From the NCBI RefSeq assembly GCF_001902295.1, contig NZ_CP018335.1:2604001-2668000 (forward strand): a DNA stretch of 64,000 nucleotides, given 5' to 3'. Below the pieces are notes generated by a model. It was not told the DNA's origin. It was given only the letters and a program-made list of their open reading frames with translations, and made no database searches. Shown here piece after piece: positions 44,897-55,000 of the stretch (its first letter is position 1; each line of letters starts with the position of its first letter). The translations under genes were made by a program, and so were the position numbers. This DNA is from Clostridium kluyveri (GTDB lineage: Bacteria > Bacillota > Clostridia > Clostridiales > Clostridiaceae).

Positions 44897-45592
44897 CTAC
44901 TTTTTCCAAAGAAGAACTGCTTTTGAGGAATTCTTTTGTAGTTCTTTTGTAGATAGTTTTGGAATATGTGAGTAATCCAGATAATATACCGCTGATATCT
45001 CTTTTTTTACCTCTATAAATTCATTGTCGTTATCATAATTAAAAAACGTACTATTGTTGATTGAATACTTATATTGCTTATCCTTTTGTGGCTTAGAAAA
45101 ATGCTTTGTCCATATAGTATCTGTGTAATAAATATATGCAATATGTTGTTTTATACCATCTTTTTCAATTGTGGCGTTCCATTCATATGAACAGTAGTAA
45201 TCATCTCCGTTAAAATAAATATCAAGCATTCCGTTATCTCCCATTTTCACACTCACTAGTCCATTTTCGTAGGGAATTGGCATCTGGTAGTGAAAGATAA
45301 GTAAAAATGCTCCTAATAATACAGCTATTGCACATATAACTGAAACAGCTGATATTATAAGATTTTTTCTGAGCAGCTTCTTTTTTATTCCTTTTAATAT
45401 ATCAGATTTTACTTGCTCTGCTGATTTCTCAGCATTAGTTTTAATGAAATTACTATTCATATCATCAAGATATTTTTGGCAGGTATCACACTCTAGTAAG
45501 TGTTCCTCGACAATGGTACGACTTTCCTTACTGCAAATATTATCATGGTAGAGTGGTAGTAAGTCTTTAACTATTTCACAGGAAATTTTCAT
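44897..45592 (-). CDS. Membrane-anchored anti-sigma factor (zinc-finger type)
   Basis: A 231-residue single-pass protein. The N-terminus has a zf-HC2 anti-sigma zinc finger with the H-x3-C-x2-C pattern (EEHLLECDTCQKYL). One membrane span lies near residues 78-100, and the C-terminal domain is outside the cell. It overlaps the sigma gene by 4 bp (ATGA), the usual coupling for a cognate pair. It should hold the sigma factor at the membrane until an envelope signal releases it. Confidence 0.88.
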   Translation of the reverse strand: MKISCEIVKDLLPLYHDNICSKESRTIVEEHLLECDTCQKYLDDMNSNFIKTNAEKSAEQVKSDILKGIKKKLLRKNLIISAVSVICAIAVLLGAFLLIFHYQMPIPYENGLVSVKMGDNGMLDIYFNGDDYYCSYEWNATIEKDGIKQHIAYIYYTDTIWTKHFSKPQKDKQYKYSINNSTFFNYDNDNEFIEVKKEISAVYYLDYSHIPKLSTKELQKNSSKAVLLWKK

Positions 45593-46059
45593 TTTAACCT
45601 CCCCTTGACTTTAATCTTCGCACGATGAAATGTGACTCTTGCCCAACTTTCTGTTTTTTCAAAAAGCTCAGCAATTTGTAAAAAAGATAATTCACCAAAC
45701 ACCCGTAAAGTGAAAACCTCTTTATATGGTTCATCTAAAAAATGAAGTATTTTATGTATTTCCCATGCTATTTCACTATTTATTAACTTTTGTTCAATAC
45801 ACTCGCCTTCATCTTCTTCATGAAATTCATCTGTAATATGTTTATTTTTTTGATATATAGAAAAACAAGTATTTTTTGCTATTTGACACAGCCAAACTCG
45901 CATTTTACAGTCTCCTTTAAACTTGTCTATACTTTTCAAAGCCTTGAAAAACGTTTCCTGGGTTATTTCCTCTGCCAAAGTTTCATTACGACATAGTGAC
46001 AAGGCATATTTATAGACATCAGCAAAATATTGAGAGTATATAACTTCAAAATCAGTCAC
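45589..46059 (-). CDS. ECF-type RNA polymerase sigma factor
   Basis: A 156-residue sigma factor with region 2 (YSQYFADVYKYALSLCRNET, EEITQETFFKALKSIDKF) and region 4 (LDEPYKEVFTLRVFGELSFL, QIAELFEKTESWARVTFHRA). SigW/SigM-like length. GAGGTGAAAC precedes the ATG. It is followed by its anti-sigma gene with overlap and is distinct from the ECF protein at 31964. Confidence 0.93.
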   Translation of the reverse strand: MTDFEVIYSQYFADVYKYALSLCRNETLAEEITQETFFKALKSIDKFKGDCKMRVWLCQIAKNTCFSIYQKNKHITDEFHEEDEGECIEQKLINSEIAWEIHKILHFLDEPYKEVFTLRVFGELSFLQIAELFEKTESWARVTFHRAKIKVKGRLK

Positions 46060-46224
46060 AGTTTCACCTCGCTCTCATACATAAGACTCTTGAAACTGAA
46101 TTCTGTTACAATATTTAAAAAATTTTAGTATGCTGCTTAACACATTTGCCTAAATTTATATGAATTAATTTACAAACAAATCATGTCGTTTTATACACAA
46201 TTTTACATATAGCCGACTATGCTG

Positions 46225-46435
46225 TAAAGATACCTGTCAGACTGCATGTCAGATTGACAAGGGAAGGAATATGAAATGCCGGAATGGGTCTTGGCCTAAA
46301 CCCGATATTGTTTCCACCGAAGATGGAAATGGATATATTGATATGGAAGTTGATCGAAGTGATATACCATTCTTATCGGAGTATTTTTTTCACTTGCGTA
46401 CAGATGCTAAGATAATAGTACCAAGCTTACCATAA
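46225..46435 (+). pseudogene. Remnant of a WYL-domain regulator C-terminus
   Basis: The frame from about 46271 reads WPKPDIVSTEDGNGYIDMEV and FFHLRTDAKIIVP before a stop at 46433. This matches the end of WYL-type regulators (DG-x-EV, then FG-x-A-x-V-x-EP). Just upstream, in another frame, is VKIPVRLHVRLTREG, also WYL-like. The rest of the gene is missing. Nothing else recognisable lies in 46060-46622 apart from scattered minus-strand fragments. Confidence 0.4.
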
Positions 46436-46622
46436 GTCTGAACAGAAATTTCTGATTTTTCAGTGTAATTGAGTTCAATTAAAACATCATTTTCTTTAAC
46501 CTATAGCATAATAATATCAAGCGTATCTCTTGGGCGCCACTTCTTTATATTCACTTTATCCCTCCATTAAAAACCTTACACAATTACTTCTCATATAATA
46601 CTTGAACTTCTAGTACCTATCA

Positions 46623-47597
46623 TTAAAATATTTCATCCAAACTTTTAGCATTTATCAACTTCCTAAAATTAGTGTATCTAGGTGATTGAGGTGCTAATTT
46701 ATGATTATTTTTCGGTAATTTTATATCCTGTATTTTAATAGCTTTATCTTTAAAACACACAATATACTTATTGGTATTTTCATATCTTTCGATTTTACTA
46801 ACTTCTGCATAATAGGTTATTGCTGATATAGGTGCACTCTGATATGCTGCAATATATTTTACCCTTTCTAACATTGAGCTTGACATTCTTATTGCGTACC
46901 AACAATCTTCTCCTAAAAATACTTCATTAAAGCCTTCTTCTCTAGCAGGAACTACTATTGTATCCAAATCATCTGCTGATAATTCAGTTTTTGTATCGAT
47001 ATCAGCTTTAATATCTTCCTGAAATGGTTGGAATTTAAATATCTTCTCCCCCTCCTTATTTACAAATGTCTGAAATTCAACAATATCTGTTTTCATAGTT
47101 ATCTGGCTTAATACATTTTCTAACTCATATGTATTTTGATCAATTACAACTATACATCCTACTTCTCCAAAAACCATTTCTTCAATTAAGTTATCTATAT
47201 TCCTATACTTAGCTTTTTCTATAAAATCATTAACCAACTCTAAATAGTATTTATTTTTTTGAATTTCTTCTAATAAAAATCTTTTAATTTTTCTTCCACT
47301 TGCTTTATATGAAATAGCAAATTTCAATATTTGTTGTCCAATATGTTTATATGGATCATGTGTTACCAATTCATTTTCGATAATGTAAAGTTTTGGTTCA
47401 TTAACAAAAGAAAAATCTAATAAATATCCATCAGGAATAGATAAAATACTATCCCCTATCCTTTTTTTAATATCAACGTAAATTGACTTTTCTCCAAAAA
47501 TTTTGTTAGCATTTTCAACTATATATCTCTCAAATTCAGCTTCATTGATGTACTCATAGTAAATAAATTCTTTATCATTAAATATAAGCTTATCCAT
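46623..47597 (-). CDS. PD-(D/E)XK-like nuclease-domain protein downstream of hsdS
   Basis: A 324-residue protein. The N-terminal half resembles a PD-(D/E)XK nuclease fold: SIPDGYLLDFSFVNEPKLYI, then IENELVTHD supplies D and E-x-E. HIGQQILKFAISYKAS is a plausible following helix. The C-terminal half (about 200-324) is unassigned (DCWYAIRMSSSMLERVKYI). It lies 52 bp downstream of hsdS on the same strand, past a hairpin at 47624-47656. A role as an accessory restriction or nucleic-acid enzyme is inference; it is not a standard hsd subunit. Confidence 0.6.
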   Translation of the reverse strand: MDKLIFNDKEFIYYEYINEAEFERYIVENANKIFGEKSIYVDIKKRIGDSILSIPDGYLLDFSFVNEPKLYIIENELVTHDPYKHIGQQILKFAISYKASGRKIKRFLLEEIQKNKYYLELVNDFIEKAKYRNIDNLIEEMVFGEVGCIVVIDQNTYELENVLSQITMKTDIVEFQTFVNKEGEKIFKFQPFQEDIKADIDTKTELSADDLDTIVVPAREEGFNEVFLGEDCWYAIRMSSSMLERVKYIAAYQSAPISAITYYAEVSKIERYENTNKYIVCFKDKAIKIQDIKLPKNNHKLAPQSPRYTNFRKLINAKSLDEIF

Positions 47598-47623
47598 TAA
47601 TATCTCTCCAGTTTTAAATATTA

Positions 47624-47656
47624 TAATTAGCCAGTGAAATTCCCACTAGCTAATTA
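47624..47656 (-). terminator. Hairpin at the hsdS stop
   Basis: TAATTAGC (47624-47631) pairs with GCTAATTA (47649-47656), with an inner AGTG/CACT pair. It overlaps the hsdS stop and could be a weak terminator or attenuator before the downstream nuclease-like gene. Confidence 0.5.
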
Positions 47657-48861
47657 AACTCTAATTCCCCTCTAAAAGCTTTTTGCATAAGGGAATTGAA
47701 TAGATTTTCTAATTCTTTTAAACTCTCTTCCATTTTAAATTTCAATTTATCGACTTGATTAATGAAGTCTGCAAACTGGTTTTGTAGTTCTATTGGTGGA
47801 ATATAAATATCTATTTTCTTAAATTCTTCTGCATTTATATTTGCCATTCCTACAATATTCTTTGCCATATTAAATAATTTTGATTTAATATATTTAGTAT
47901 TCATATATGTTGCAATAAATACTCCATTTGCTTTTTCATTTGGTATCGCCTTTACCAAATATCCAGCATAAGCCATAGGTTCTTGTTCCTTATAAACTGC
48001 TGTCTTTCCAACTAATTCTTTACTATTAGTTCTATTAAAAAGGACCTCACCTTTAGATACTAAATATTTTTCTTGATCTTTCTCATCTAAATCAACATAT
48101 TTCATACTACTAAAATCCCACTCGCCATTGTATGTGATATTATTCATACGTAATATTTTATATTTTCCATTTTGTTCATCAGCTTTATTTCCAGTTCCAT
48201 ATTGTGTTTTGACAATAACATCTACTATTCTTCCTTTTGGCCATCCTTTAGTGTTTTTAACAGGGTCACCAAACATCTCGATAAATCTCGATTTGATTAA
48301 ATCATTTAGAAGCCTGATGGCTTCCTTCTTCTTTTCTAATGCTTTTTCAGCTTTTTCTAAAACTTGAACTATTTTCTTTTGGCTCTGCAATAGTGGAACC
48401 AGAACTTTTATACTTAAAATTTGATCAGGACTTATATTAGGTTGGGCACATCCACTAGCCATTACTCTAATCTTATTTTGTACAGAACCTGATTTTAAAT
48501 AATAATATAAATAACCATTATCTAATTTTTCTTTATCATACACATAAAACCTGCCAACACGTTGATTAAATAAACATCTCTGATTATCTCTATACATAGC
48601 CAATTTACCGGTAGTTGCTCCCGACATAGCTATCAAAATGTCTCCATGATTTACATAATATCTTTCAAATTCACTATTATTAACCTTATAGCAAGTATTA
48701 TAATCTAACTCTATATTACCATCAACAATATTACCAATTCTAACAATTGGTACAGCATTTTTTGTAAACCTATCACTTTTAAATGCAAAACCGCCATCAA
48801 TTCTAAGTAAGCTTCCTAACTTCTCAACCTTCCACCCCTCAGGCAATCTCCTTTCCTTCAT
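47650..48861 (-). CDS. hsdS: Type I restriction-modification specificity subunit
   Basis: A 403-residue S subunit that recognises the bipartite target for both methylation and restriction. Two target-recognition domains are visible: TRD1 (about 1-150, with FKSDRF and VRIGNIVDG) and TRD2 (about 195-360, with LRMNNITYNGEWD). Each is followed by a coiled-coil helix (SQKKIVQVLEKAEKALEKKK and NQFADFINQVDKLKFKMEES). GGLFNS-type C-terminus ends LMQKAFRGEL. It lies 1 bp after hsdM. The two halves differ in sequence, so target sites should be asymmetric. Confidence 0.93.
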   Translation of the reverse strand: MKERRLPEGWKVEKLGSLLRIDGGFAFKSDRFTKNAVPIVRIGNIVDGNIELDYNTCYKVNNSEFERYYVNHGDILIAMSGATTGKLAMYRDNQRCLFNQRVGRFYVYDKEKLDNGYLYYYLKSGSVQNKIRVMASGCAQPNISPDQILSIKVLVPLLQSQKKIVQVLEKAEKALEKKKEAIRLLNDLIKSRFIEMFGDPVKNTKGWPKGRIVDVIVKTQYGTGNKADEQNGKYKILRMNNITYNGEWDFSSMKYVDLDEKDQEKYLVSKGEVLFNRTNSKELVGKTAVYKEQEPMAYAGYLVKAIPNEKANGVFIATYMNTKYIKSKLFNMAKNIVGMANINAEEFKKIDIYIPPIELQNQFADFINQVDKLKFKMEESLKELENLFNSLMQKAFRGELEFN

Positions 48862-48862
48862 A

Positions 48863-50356
48863 CTACTTCACCATTCCTTTTAACTCAGCTATGTCACTTA
48901 ATATTTCTTTTTCTAGAGCTTCAATCCTTTCCAAAATCACCTGTGGCTTTTCATATTCCACTTCTTCATATTCTATTTCCTTGTATTTATTTATGGACAG
49001 GTCATAATCATTATCTGCAATTTCTTCTTTTTCCACCCAGAACCATTTATCCTCTTTATCAGGTTCCAATTTATCGTCTTTTTTTACTTTTTTAAAACTT
49101 TTTATGATATCCGGTATATCGCTGTTATCTATTGGATTTCTCTTGTCATCCAGTGAAAAGCCATCTGCTGTCATATCATAAAACCATACCCTGTCTGTTT
49201 CTCCTCCCTTGATAAACATAAGTATAGCCGTGGAAACCCCCGCATAGGGTTTAAACACTCCCGAAGGCATGGATATGATTCCTTCTAATCTGTTATTCTC
49301 CACTAAATCCTTTCTTATTTCCTTATGAACTTTAGTTGAGCCAAACAGCACTCCATCTGGTACTATTACTGCACATCGGCCTCCCAAGTCCAGTATTCTA
49401 TTTATAAGTTTGATAAATAAAAGTTCTGTTTTTGTAGTACCTGCACCTTTAACCAGAGATTTGCTGATATCTTCCTTGTCTATACTGCCCTTAAAAGGAG
49501 GATTTCCTAAAACTAAAGTATATCTGTTCTGCTCTTCATATCTTTTAGACAAGCTGTCACTTTGTACTACATTAGGATTATCTATGCTGTGGAGCATCAA
49601 GTTCATAGAAGCTATTCTAACCATAGATGGATCAAAATCAAAACCATAGAACATAGAAGTCCTGAAATGTTCCCAATCCTGGCTGCTCATCATATCACCA
49701 ATTCTTTTATGGACAATGCCCTCATCATCCGTAAATACACTTTCATGTTTTGTATACTTTTCCAATATGTATTCCAGTGAATTTATCAAAAATCCTGCTG
49801 TTCCGCAAGCAGGATCACATATTCTGTCCTCCGCTGTAGGATCTAATTCCACCATCATTCTTATAATATGCCTTGGTGTTCTAAACTGCCCATTCACCCC
49901 TGATACTAAAAGTTTGGAAAGCAAATATTCATAAAGATCCCCTTTAGTATCTGCATCTTCCATATTTATTCCATCAATAATTCTCACTGATTCTTGAAGT
50001 AGTGATGTTTTAGGTATCATAAATACAGCATCCTTCATTTCCGCAGTAAAACTTGAATCTTCTCCGCCCATATTTTTTATAAATGGGAAAACCTTTTGTG
50101 ATACCATATCAAACATTTCATTTACATCCAAATGCCTGAAATTACTCCACTTCATCAATTCTTCTGGAAATATTGAAATATAGAGTTTACCAATTCTATT
50201 TACCATTTTTTCCTTTGAGCTATCAATATCATCTAATCTTTTAATAAACAAAAGATAAGATATCTGCTCTATTACAGTCAGTGGATTTGATATTCCCCCT
50301 GACCAGAAATTATTCCATAGTTTATCAATTTTACTTTTTATCTCGCTGTTTAACAT
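48863..50356 (-). CDS. hsdM: Type I restriction-modification methyltransferase subunit
   Basis: A 497-residue N6-adenine methyltransferase. The N-terminal helical domain (KIDKLWNNFWSGGISNPLTV) is followed by the SAM motif DPACGTAGFLINSLEYI and catalytic NPPF in VLGNPPFKGS. GVLFGSTKVHKEIRKDLVEN is typical of the HsdM C-domain. AAAGGAATAAAATAA precedes the ATG. It acts with HsdS to methylate, and with HsdR to restrict. It follows the nuclease gene by about 100 bp. Confidence 0.95.
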   Translation of the reverse strand: MLNSEIKSKIDKLWNNFWSGGISNPLTVIEQISYLLFIKRLDDIDSSKEKMVNRIGKLYISIFPEELMKWSNFRHLDVNEMFDMVSQKVFPFIKNMGGEDSSFTAEMKDAVFMIPKTSLLQESVRIIDGINMEDADTKGDLYEYLLSKLLVSGVNGQFRTPRHIIRMMVELDPTAEDRICDPACGTAGFLINSLEYILEKYTKHESVFTDDEGIVHKRIGDMMSSQDWEHFRTSMFYGFDFDPSMVRIASMNLMLHSIDNPNVVQSDSLSKRYEEQNRYTLVLGNPPFKGSIDKEDISKSLVKGAGTTKTELLFIKLINRILDLGGRCAVIVPDGVLFGSTKVHKEIRKDLVENNRLEGIISMPSGVFKPYAGVSTAILMFIKGGETDRVWFYDMTADGFSLDDKRNPIDNSDIPDIIKSFKKVKKDDKLEPDKEDKWFWVEKEEIADNDYDLSINKYKEIEYEEVEYEKPQVILERIEALEKEILSDIAELKGMVK

Positions 50357-50454
50357 TTATTTTATTCCTTTCGTAAATTATGGTAAAAAGCCTACATATG
50401 ATTTCAGTTTCTAATCTACCCTATATTTTTTATTTTCATCAGTTAAATATAGTT

Positions 50455-50967
50455 CTAAATTTCAGTAACCTGAAACTGTGGAAACTTTTCTATCCAATCT
50501 TCTATACTTAATATCATTCTTTGTTTTATCTTAATCTCTTTTTTAAATCCAAATTTTGCTTTGATACAAGTTGGTAATTTACCACTCAAATCCTCACTAA
50601 GTTTAATTTTCTGAGCTGCATCCATTTCCTTAAATTCAATTATTATTAAATACCATATGGGTTTATCAAAATTTTCTTCTTTTGCCCAGCGTCTTATTAA
50701 TGTGTCTTTAAACTTTACTCCCAAATCCATTAAAAACAAGTTTTCTTTCCTAACTTTAAGCCTTTCAATCCATTCCTTCTTTTGCTCTCTTGGAACTTTA
50801 TTGTTTTCTATATCCTTTAACTCTATAAAAAGAAATTTATCTTCAAGTTCCACCACAAAATCCACTCCACCAAGTCCATTCAAAGTACAATCATCTGGTT
50901 TATATTTAGATATAGCACTACTAAAATCAAATCTAAACCTACCTTCTTTCATGTAAGAACTATTCAT
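50455..50967 (-). CDS. PD-(D/E)XK-like nuclease paired with AAA ATPase inside the hsd operon
   Basis: A 170-residue protein. GVDFVVELEDKFLFIELKDI gives D and E-L-K of a PD-(D/E)XK nuclease. The rest is rich in Lys, with an N-terminal strand FRFDFSSAISKYKPDD. I chose the ATG at 50967, which overlaps the ATPase stop (ATGAATAG), so translation is coupled; the longer frame from 51084 would lie inside the ATPase gene. Overlap with an AAA ATPase suggests a two-protein ATPase-nuclease complex, as in OLD, Septu or Gabija-like defence, though it matches none clearly. Confidence 0.65.
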   Translation of the reverse strand: MNSSYMKEGRFRFDFSSAISKYKPDDCTLNGLGGVDFVVELEDKFLFIELKDIENNKVPREQKKEWIERLKVRKENLFLMDLGVKFKDTLIRRWAKEENFDKPIWYLIIIEFKEMDAAQKIKLSEDLSGKLPTCIKAKFGFKKEIKIKQRMILSIEDWIEKFPQFQVTEI

Positions 50968-51940
50968 CTTCTGCCTCCTGGGCTGCCTTATCCAATATGT
51001 CATTGTATAACCTTTCATTGGCATCTTCAATGGCATTATTATATATTTCTCTATAAATTTGTGCCTTTGCACATTGTACACCATTATCCGTTTTATAGAG
51101 TGAATAATATACTACTTCATCATTATCCTTACTTAAAACCTCAAAATACTTTGCAAGGTTATAATCATGGGTAGCAAGAAAAATTTGTACCCCATTACGC
51201 TGCAATTCCAAAAGTATTTTTACTATCTGGGGTATGAGCTGAGGGTTGATGTTTGCCTCTGGTTCATCCCAAAATAGTATGCTGTCTCTATTTATTATTC
51301 CATTTCGTATTAATTTCCACAACAATCCTATTTTTCTGATACCTTCTGCTTCCATTGAAAATTCAACCTTTAAGCCATTCTTTTTCAATATAAAGAATGT
51401 ATCATTTTCATAGATTACTTTTCCATCAATGACATCGGATAGTGTTTTTAAAATGTTCTTATTTAAATCTGATACTTTTTTACTCTCTCCTAACTCTGCT
51501 TTAGCAATTATATCAATCAATGTTCTATCAAAAGGAATACTTCTCTCGCGTTCTAAGGCTAAAAAGCCTTTTGAATGTGATAGCATCTCCACAGCAGGAA
51601 TAAATACTGTACTAACATCATAAAATTTTTGACTTAATATACCATCTTTATTTTCATATGGCTTATCCCTATTAAATAAAATTTTTATGAAAAATTTTTG
51701 ATGCTTATTCCTTCTAAAATAATCTGGTACTGTTTGAACTCCAGTATTATGAGTAAATACATCCTCCCAAAATACCATGGATCTACTATTTCTTTTTGCA
51801 AGAGGTGCATACATCAACTTCATCAAATGTGTTTTGCCTGTGCCATTTTCTCCAATTAAAATATTTATTCCCCTGCAAAAATCTATTTCTAAGTTTTCAA
51901 ACACTGTGAAATTCTTTACATTAATTTTCTCTATATACAA
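50960..51940 (-). CDS. AAA (SMC/OLD-like) ATPase inside the hsd operon
   Basis: A 326-residue ATPase of the AAA_15/AAA_21 type. YIEKINVKNFTVFENLEIDF and INILIGENGTGKTHLMKLMY (Walker A) form the start, SFSMEAEGIRKIGLLWKLI the signature region, and SILFWDEPEANINPQLIPQI the Walker B. QIFLATHDYNLAKYFEVLS contains the switch His. Unlike OLD proteins it has no Toprim domain. It lies 116 bp after hsdR and overlaps the nuclease gene. Probably a defence ATPase gated by a nucleic-acid signal; the partner nuclease does the cutting. This is inference from context. Confidence 0.85.
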   Translation of the reverse strand: MYIEKINVKNFTVFENLEIDFCRGINILIGENGTGKTHLMKLMYAPLAKRNSRSMVFWEDVFTHNTGVQTVPDYFRRNKHQKFFIKILFNRDKPYENKDGILSQKFYDVSTVFIPAVEMLSHSKGFLALERERSIPFDRTLIDIIAKAELGESKKVSDLNKNILKTLSDVIDGKVIYENDTFFILKKNGLKVEFSMEAEGIRKIGLLWKLIRNGIINRDSILFWDEPEANINPQLIPQIVKILLELQRNGVQIFLATHDYNLAKYFEVLSKDNDEVVYYSLYKTDNGVQCAKAQIYREIYNNAIEDANERLYNDILDKAAQEAEDE

Positions 51941-52055
51941 TATACCAACTCCTTATGAATATTTTAGGCCTACCTTTTTATTATATTTATCATTTGAAAT
52001 TATATCCATGTATCCACAAAGCTATATGCAACTAATAATTAAACATCATTATTTA

Positions 52056-55000
52056 CTAAGAAATATACCATGCCCTAAAGGGTGCAATCAATTCAAATAC
52101 ATCATCCGCCATTTTACCAAATATGCCATCCACACCATTTTGGTTAAAATTTGTATAGGGTTCCGCAAACAATGCTGCAAATGATATTCCCCTGTTTTTG
52201 GCAATATCATTTTTTATTATTTCTAAAGTTTTTATTTGTGTTGAATTCATTTTATTATGATGTTTTTGAATGAAATTTTCAAATCTTTTATTGAGCTCGA
52301 CCTCATCAATACCAATAAATTTTCGTATTATTCCAATTATATCTTCCTTATCAATATCAGTTTTTGTGGAAAGTTCGTCAATGCTGTATATAAAATCTTC
52401 ACCAAATATGGAATATATACTTTGTATTTCCTCTTGAGACAACTTTTCACCTTTTCTAATCTTGTGAATCACAATTTGATCCTTTAATTTATTCTCTATA
52501 GCAAGCCTTACCCTCTTTTCATAAGGTTCCATATTACCTCCATAGAGTACTGACGCAGCACTAATTTCTTTAGTTATTGAACCTGTATCCTTTATATCAA
52601 GAACTATAAAAGTATTACTGACTTCTCCCTTATATTTCACAAGTTCTCTAAGACTCACTCTGATCTTTTCCAGCCTTTCATAGCTTAAATCCTGCCACCC
52701 AAAAGGTTGAAGTAATGACTTCACAAGTTCTCTTTCACCATCAAATTGATTCAAATTAAGCTTTAATCTTGAAAGTTTTTTTATCATATCATTTATTTCC
52801 TTTACCAAATTATCTTTATCATTGGAAATATTATTAATCATAATTCTATAGATAGAATTATCAAATCCTACTGCATCTGAATTATCCTTACTTTCTATCC
52901 ATTTCGTTAATGGTGCAATTTCAAGTTTTAGCTTTTTAATAAAATCCTCGCTTAAATTGTTCCAGTATTCTTCCCTCTTTACCTGTTCTACTTTCTTTCT
53001 GTTCTTTTTAATCTCTATGCTGTCCTCCGGTAGTTCCTCTATATCTGCCTTTAATTTAGCTGCAAAGGCTTTACATATATCCAACTCTCCTTTTTCTTTG
53101 AATTTTTCTAAAAGACTACACATAATTTGAAACCTCTTTTGAATAGAAGTCTTCTGAGGTTTGGGTTCATACCCCTTCGCATGTATTTCAAAGAACTCAA
53201 AATTCTTGTAACAATCAAAAATAGGAAATTCCTTCTTATCCCATCCTTCTCCATACAGGTTTTCACATCTTCTAGTTCCCCTGCCTATCATCTGCCAGAA
53301 CTTCACTTTTGAATAAACAGGCTTGGCAAAAACCAAGTTAACAATCTCCGGAACATCTACACCTGTATCAAGAAGATCTATTGAAATAGCTATTCTAGGA
53401 AAGTCTTCTCCTTTAAATTTTTCTATTAAAACGGATTTATCTTTTATATCGGAATAAATTACCGCTGTAAGTTTGCCTTTGTATTGAGGATAGAGTTCAT
53501 TAAATAGTAAGTCCAAAAGATTGGCGTGTTTTTTATTTTTAGCAAATATTATGGTTTTGCCGATATAATCTCCTACCTTTATCCCTTTTTCCATTAAGGT
53601 TCTTAGTATATACCTGTTGGTATCTTTGTTAGTAATTTTCTTTTCCAGCTCTTTCTTGTCATAATTTATTTCATCACCATCATAACCTTCTTCCTCTATC
53701 TGCTGTCTTTGCTCTTCTGTCATTTCATTGTATTTGATACCTTTTCTTAAAAAGTCTGTAGTGGTATCTATAACCCTGGGTTCAATTAAATATGGTGGTA
53801 CATGATTCCATGCATCTTCTATAGGAAAATTAAATGTTGGATCTCCATTATCACAATTAAATAAGTTAAAAGTATTTCTTTCAATAAAATCCACCGGTGT
53901 AGCTGTTAATCCTATTATATGGGAATCAAAATATTCAAGAATATCTCTATATACCTTATAAATACTTCTGTGGGATTCATCACATATTATGAGGTCAAAA
54001 AATCCAACACTAAACTCCCTATAATAATTTATCATGGTCTGGTAGGTTGAAAAATATAGTGTAGCTTCTCTATTATCTGAGTTTTTTCCAGTAAATCTAC
54101 AGGATATTTCTTCCGGCATAAAAGTTTTAAAGCTGTTTTTATCCTCTTTTGCTTGTTTCACCAATTCATCTCTGTCTGCCAAAAACAAAACTCTCTTTAC
54201 CCAGTTTGCTTCCATCAACCCTTTAGTCAGTGCAATTACCGTTCTGGTTTTTCCCGTACCTGTAGCCATTACCAGTAGGGCTTTTCTTTTTCCATTTTCA
54301 TATTTTTCATAAACTCTCTTAATACCTTCTATCTGGTATGGCCTTCCGGATATATTTTTATCTATTTTAATTTTATTTAAATCCTTTTTATGTCTATGTT
54401 TGAAAAACAGTTCCTCTAAATCCTCCAAAGTATAGAAGCCCCAAATTTGTCTGGGCTCGCTGTAATTATCATCCCACATATATATTTCATATCCATTGGT
54501 ATAAAAAATTACAGGACGTGCCTTGTATATCTTTTCAATACTATTTGCATATTCCACAGCTTGTTGTCTGCCAATTATAGGATCTACAGAAGTTTTTTTA
54601 GCTTCAACCACTGCTACAGGCTTACCTTTTCTATTGAAAAGTACATAATCAGCATATCCTGTTTTACCTTTTCCTTTATGATCTCCTAAAGGCAGCTCAA
54701 CCTTTACCAATTCCTTATCATTTAAATACCAGCCTGCATCTTTCAACATTATATCTATAAGTTTCTTTCTTGTCTGTGCTTCATTAAATTCCAAGGTGCT
54801 TTCAACTTCTTTTTGTACCTTTTTATCTTCTTCAGTTTGAACTAATCCATCCGCTTGTTTCTTTACATCCTTTATCTCTTTTGTATGATCTTCTTTGATT
54901 TTTTCTTTTTCCCTGACATAATCATCCATACCATAAACTTTATTACCAGCCGCTTTAGGTTTTGGTATTTTGTAAGTTAATGGTTTAATTGAAGTATCTT

